This document shows, in pieces, positions 51,101 through 52,256 of a stretch of 52,256 nucleotides of DNA; positions within the stretch are counted from its first letter, which is position 1, and each line of letters starts with the position of its first letter. Both the position numbers and the translations under genes were made by a program. The notes under the pieces are model-generated. The model worked only from the letters and a program-made list of their open reading frames with translations. It was not told the DNA's origin and did not search any database. The stretch is from Phenylobacterium sp. (GTDB lineage Bacteria > Pseudomonadota > Alphaproteobacteria > Caulobacterales > Caulobacteraceae): assembly GCA_020402585.1 (NCBI GenBank), contig JADBZH010000103.1, positions 1 to 52,256 on the forward strand. The letters are read 5' to 3'.

Positions 51101-51667
51101 GCGATGGATGGGGGGCGGTTCGCCCGCGCCGTGGCCAGGGGCGCCTACAAGCTCATGGCCTACAAGGATGAGTACGAAGTCGCCCGACTCTATTCTGAGT
51201 CTACCTTTCGCGACGGCCTGGACACCCAGTTTTCCGGATACCGGAAGCTGTCTGTCTGGCTCGCTCCGCCGCTCCTGTCATCGAAGGACCCGGCCACGGG
51301 CCGGCCCCGCAAGCGGCGGTTCGGGCCCTGGATCTTCCCCCTTCTTCGGGGGCTGGCGGCCCTCAAGGGGCTAAGGGGCTCCTGGGCCGATCCCTTCGGC
51401 CATACCCGCGAGCGGCGACTTGAGCGCCAGCTGGCGGAGGCCTACGGGCGGATGATTGAGCGGCTTTGCGCCGACCTCGGCCCAGAGACCCTCGACGCCG
51501 CCGTCGCCCTCGCCGACCTGCCCCAGGAGATTCGGGGCTTCGGTCTGGTGAAGGAAGCCGCTGCGGAGGCCGCTCTGGCGCGTTTTTCAGAGGCCTGTCT
51601 TCCGAAGCCCCCGCCCGCCTACCGGATCCACCGCCCAACCCCGGAGAGTTCCCGCGTTGCGGCTTAG
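48158..51667 (+). CDS. Indolepyruvate ferredoxin oxidoreductase, fused
   Basis: Oxidatively decarboxylates aryl or branched 2-keto acids to acyl-CoA, passing electrons to ferredoxin. The 1169-residue chain joins the parts that are separate IorA and IorB subunits elsewhere. The N-terminal region (about 1-420) resembles the pyrimidine-binding domain and FFCSGCPHNRST is near 433. The TPP site contains GDGTYQHSG near 501 and NDAVAMTGGQP. An iron-sulfur region VCEGCGDC and CNLDFSCVQGFCPSF begins near 638. The gamma domain starts with YIGGIGGLGVLTLG near 728. It is divergent from the Lrp gene, a common arrangement for amino acid catabolism. Confidence 0.95.
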   Translation: MTLSSPAFSLDDIYTRDEGRAFMTGIQALVRLPMSQRRRDRGLGLSTAGLISGYRGSPLGAYDQQLWRAQKHLADHDVVFQPGLNEDLAATALWGAQMHRAFGATRVDGVFGVWYGKGPGVDRSGDAFRSANIIGTAALGGVLAVAGDDHAAQSSMFPHQTDLIFQSVSMPVLQPADVADILRLGAAGIALSRYSGLWVAMKTVAEVVESAGVVDLAPVGEPRTPTAALPPHGLNWDPGLAWPGQRAELERRLLEERLPAARAWASANRIDRPVIDARAKQLCIVTTGKAHQDVLQALEDLGLDPADASDLGVCLYQVAMTWPLGLDDLMAFAAGAGEILVVEEKQPIVEDQLKAGLFNYPAARRPRVTGKTDGAGAPLLPATLELNPLLVAQALVARLTALNSPAQERLRQRLAELEAGCSAELPVFPLRKPFFCSGCPHNRSTRTPEGSVSGGGIGCHIMALSQPALRTPTFSHMGGEGLQWVGAAPFSATEHVFQNLGDGTYQHSGVLAIRAAVAAGANITFKILFNDAVAMTGGQPAEGAPDPVRILRQLEAEGVRAIALVSETPERWRDATGLPASARLLDRDALDEVQRDFRQTPGVTAIVYDQTCAAEKRRRRKRGLLETPSKRLYINPRVCEGCGDCSRASSCISIEPIETEFGAKRRINQSQCNLDFSCVQGFCPSFVELEAPVLKRPDPRRLEAIEAQAMGALPDPPERRLDRPYNIYIGGIGGLGVLTLGAILGAAAHIDGKIATVLDFTGLAQKNGAVVSQVRIAPVGRPIHAARIGASQADLLLGVDAVVGSATDAMRKIARGRTAAILNSDVAPTSDAVSDRDAALPKDQMIEAVLEVCDPHASEVLSATQITLGLFGDAIATNTFLLGLAFQRGLIPLSEAAILAAIEANGAAVALNLRAFRWGRLAVVNRERVEGIASVPAAAAEPTLAEFIARRVEDLTAYQDAAYARRYRALVDRALAAAGGGAMDGGRFARAVARGAYKLMAYKDEYEVARLYSESTFRDGLDTQFSGYRKLSVWLAPPLLSSKDPATGRPRKRRFGPWIFPLLRGLAALKGLRGSWADPFGHTRERRLERQLAEAYGRMIERLCADLGPETLDAAVALADLPQEIRGFGLVKEAAAEAALARFSEACLPKPPPAYRIHRPTPESSRVAA

Positions 51668-51821
51668 GGCCTGTTCCCTTCGGATGAAATTTCTGAAGGG
51701 GCGAAACAGGCTCCAAGTCCACCGAGTGAGATCCTGTTTCGATCCGATCATCGGTTCCCACCTGTCGGACAACAATCTGGGGGCGGGGTGGCGGCAGGCC
51801 AGACCAGACGGACGGCATTCC

Positions 51822-52256
51822 TCAGGGGTCACCCAGCAAGACTTGGTGGAGATCTTCCACGCGATGCCCATCGAACTCGCCGATCGTCATGGCCGTCAGA
51901 ACCCCTCTGATGTCGACAGCCGCCTGAGACGCCGCTGCAGCCTCAGCGTCCTCGAACGTTCCGAACCTGCCGACGGTGACGTGAGGAAGATAGACGGCCG
52001 TAGGATGAAGGCTGGTGGACAGCACGCCCGAGTAGAGCCTGTCGTGTAGGTCGATGATCTGCTGCTCGCCCTCGTCGGGAAGTAAGAACAGATGGGCGCC
52101 CGGGCTCAAGGGATCGCGAACTGCGGCTATCTTCGCCAGTCGGAAGGGGACGGGCTCCACCGTGGAGGCAATGTGCTGAACATGCCCCAGCACCTCTTCC
52201 ACCGATACACCCGCAAACGGGAAGTCAAGGGTGAAGTGGGGTTCAACCCTTCCATG
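51822..52256 (-). CDS. 2'-5' RNA ligase/2H phosphoesterase family protein (partial)
   Basis: The right edge of the window cuts this gene, so its start is not seen. In the last 18 codons before the edge the frame reads VEPHFTLDFPFAG, the first HxT motif of the 2H phosphoesterase family. The second is LPHVTVGRFG. Both motifs are intact, so the enzyme is probably active. The visible part is about 144 residues; the internal GTG at 52202 would remove the first motif and is not the start. Members act on 2',3'-cyclic phosphates or 2'-5' linked RNA. Confidence 0.85.
   Translation of the reverse strand, partial: HGRVEPHFTLDFPFAGVSVEEVLGHVQHIASTVEPVPFRLAKIAAVRDPLSPGAHLFLLPDEGEQQIIDLHDRLYSGVLSTSLHPTAVYLPHVTVGRFGTFEDAEAAAASQAAVDIRGVLTAMTIGEFDGHRVEDLHQVLLGDP

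Noticed and set aside
51668..51713. Imperfect hairpin after the indolepyruvate oxidoreductase (GCCTGTT with AACAGGC)
   Set aside because: Stem interrupted, long loop and no T-run; too weak to call a terminator.

Overview
The window is high-GC DNA from an alphaproteobacterium, most likely a member of the Caulobacterales (Phenylobacterium- or Caulobacter-like). The evidence is a complete division and cell wall (dcw) cluster continuing into lpxC, bamD, recN and ligA, an FtsZ with a long linker and an alphaproteobacterial-style C-terminal peptide, and CtrA-type (TTAA-N7-TTAA) and CcrM-type (GANTC) motifs in the ftsZ promoter. The genus is an inference.

Region 1 (1-24.9 kb) is all on the minus strand. 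In transcription order it reads mraZ, rsmH, ftsL, ftsI, murE, murF, mraY, murD, ftsW, murG, murC, murB, ddl, ftsQ, ftsA, ftsZ, then a terminator, then lpxC, bamD, recN, ligA. Many genes overlap by 1-4 bases (ATGA), so translational coupling is likely. Together they make the lipid II precursor (MurB-F, Ddl, MraY, MurG), assemble the divisome (FtsZ, FtsA, FtsQ, FtsL, FtsW, FtsI), begin lipid A synthesis (LpxC), assemble outer-membrane proteins (BamD) and repair or seal DNA (RecN, LigA). Regulatory signals are visible before mraZ (TGGG boxes), inside ddl before ftsQ, and before ftsZ.

Region 2 (24.9-31.2 kb) holds the RNase P RNA gene, a GNAT enzyme, an AmpD-type amidase, a dispersed palindromic repeat cluster, an EamA permease, a gamma-carbonic anhydrase-like protein, a pair of acyl-CoA dehydrogenases and a DUF1289 protein.

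Region 3 (31.2-37.9 kb) is more mosaic. It contains a retropepsin-like protease overlapping dusA tail to tail, and a decayed tandem duplication of the dusA/GNAT junction around a small membrane protein. It also has further small four-helix membrane proteins, an AraC regulator, an HU protein, an orphan pseudaminic-acid-type methylase and a MAPEG protein.

Region 4 (37.9-52.3 kb) is metabolic. It has a lipoprotein sugar dehydrogenase facing a TonB-type receptor, a thiolase with a dihydropteridine-reductase-like SDR, free methionine-R-sulfoxide reductase, a TauE/SafE-type membrane protein, and a second repeat cluster. These are followed by a cytochrome P450 with an adjacent 58-residue rubredoxin, a GNAT, a VOC protein, an Lrp regulator divergent from a fused indolepyruvate ferredoxin oxidoreductase, and a partial 2H phosphoesterase cut by the right edge.

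No tRNA, CRISPR array, transposase or prophage was seen. The most unusual observations are the reciprocal dusA/GNAT duplication scar, the P450-rubredoxin pair, and the MraZ-type boxes lying in inverse orientation before mraZ. No gap between features exceeds about 300 bases; the longest (24631-24920) is the mraZ control region.
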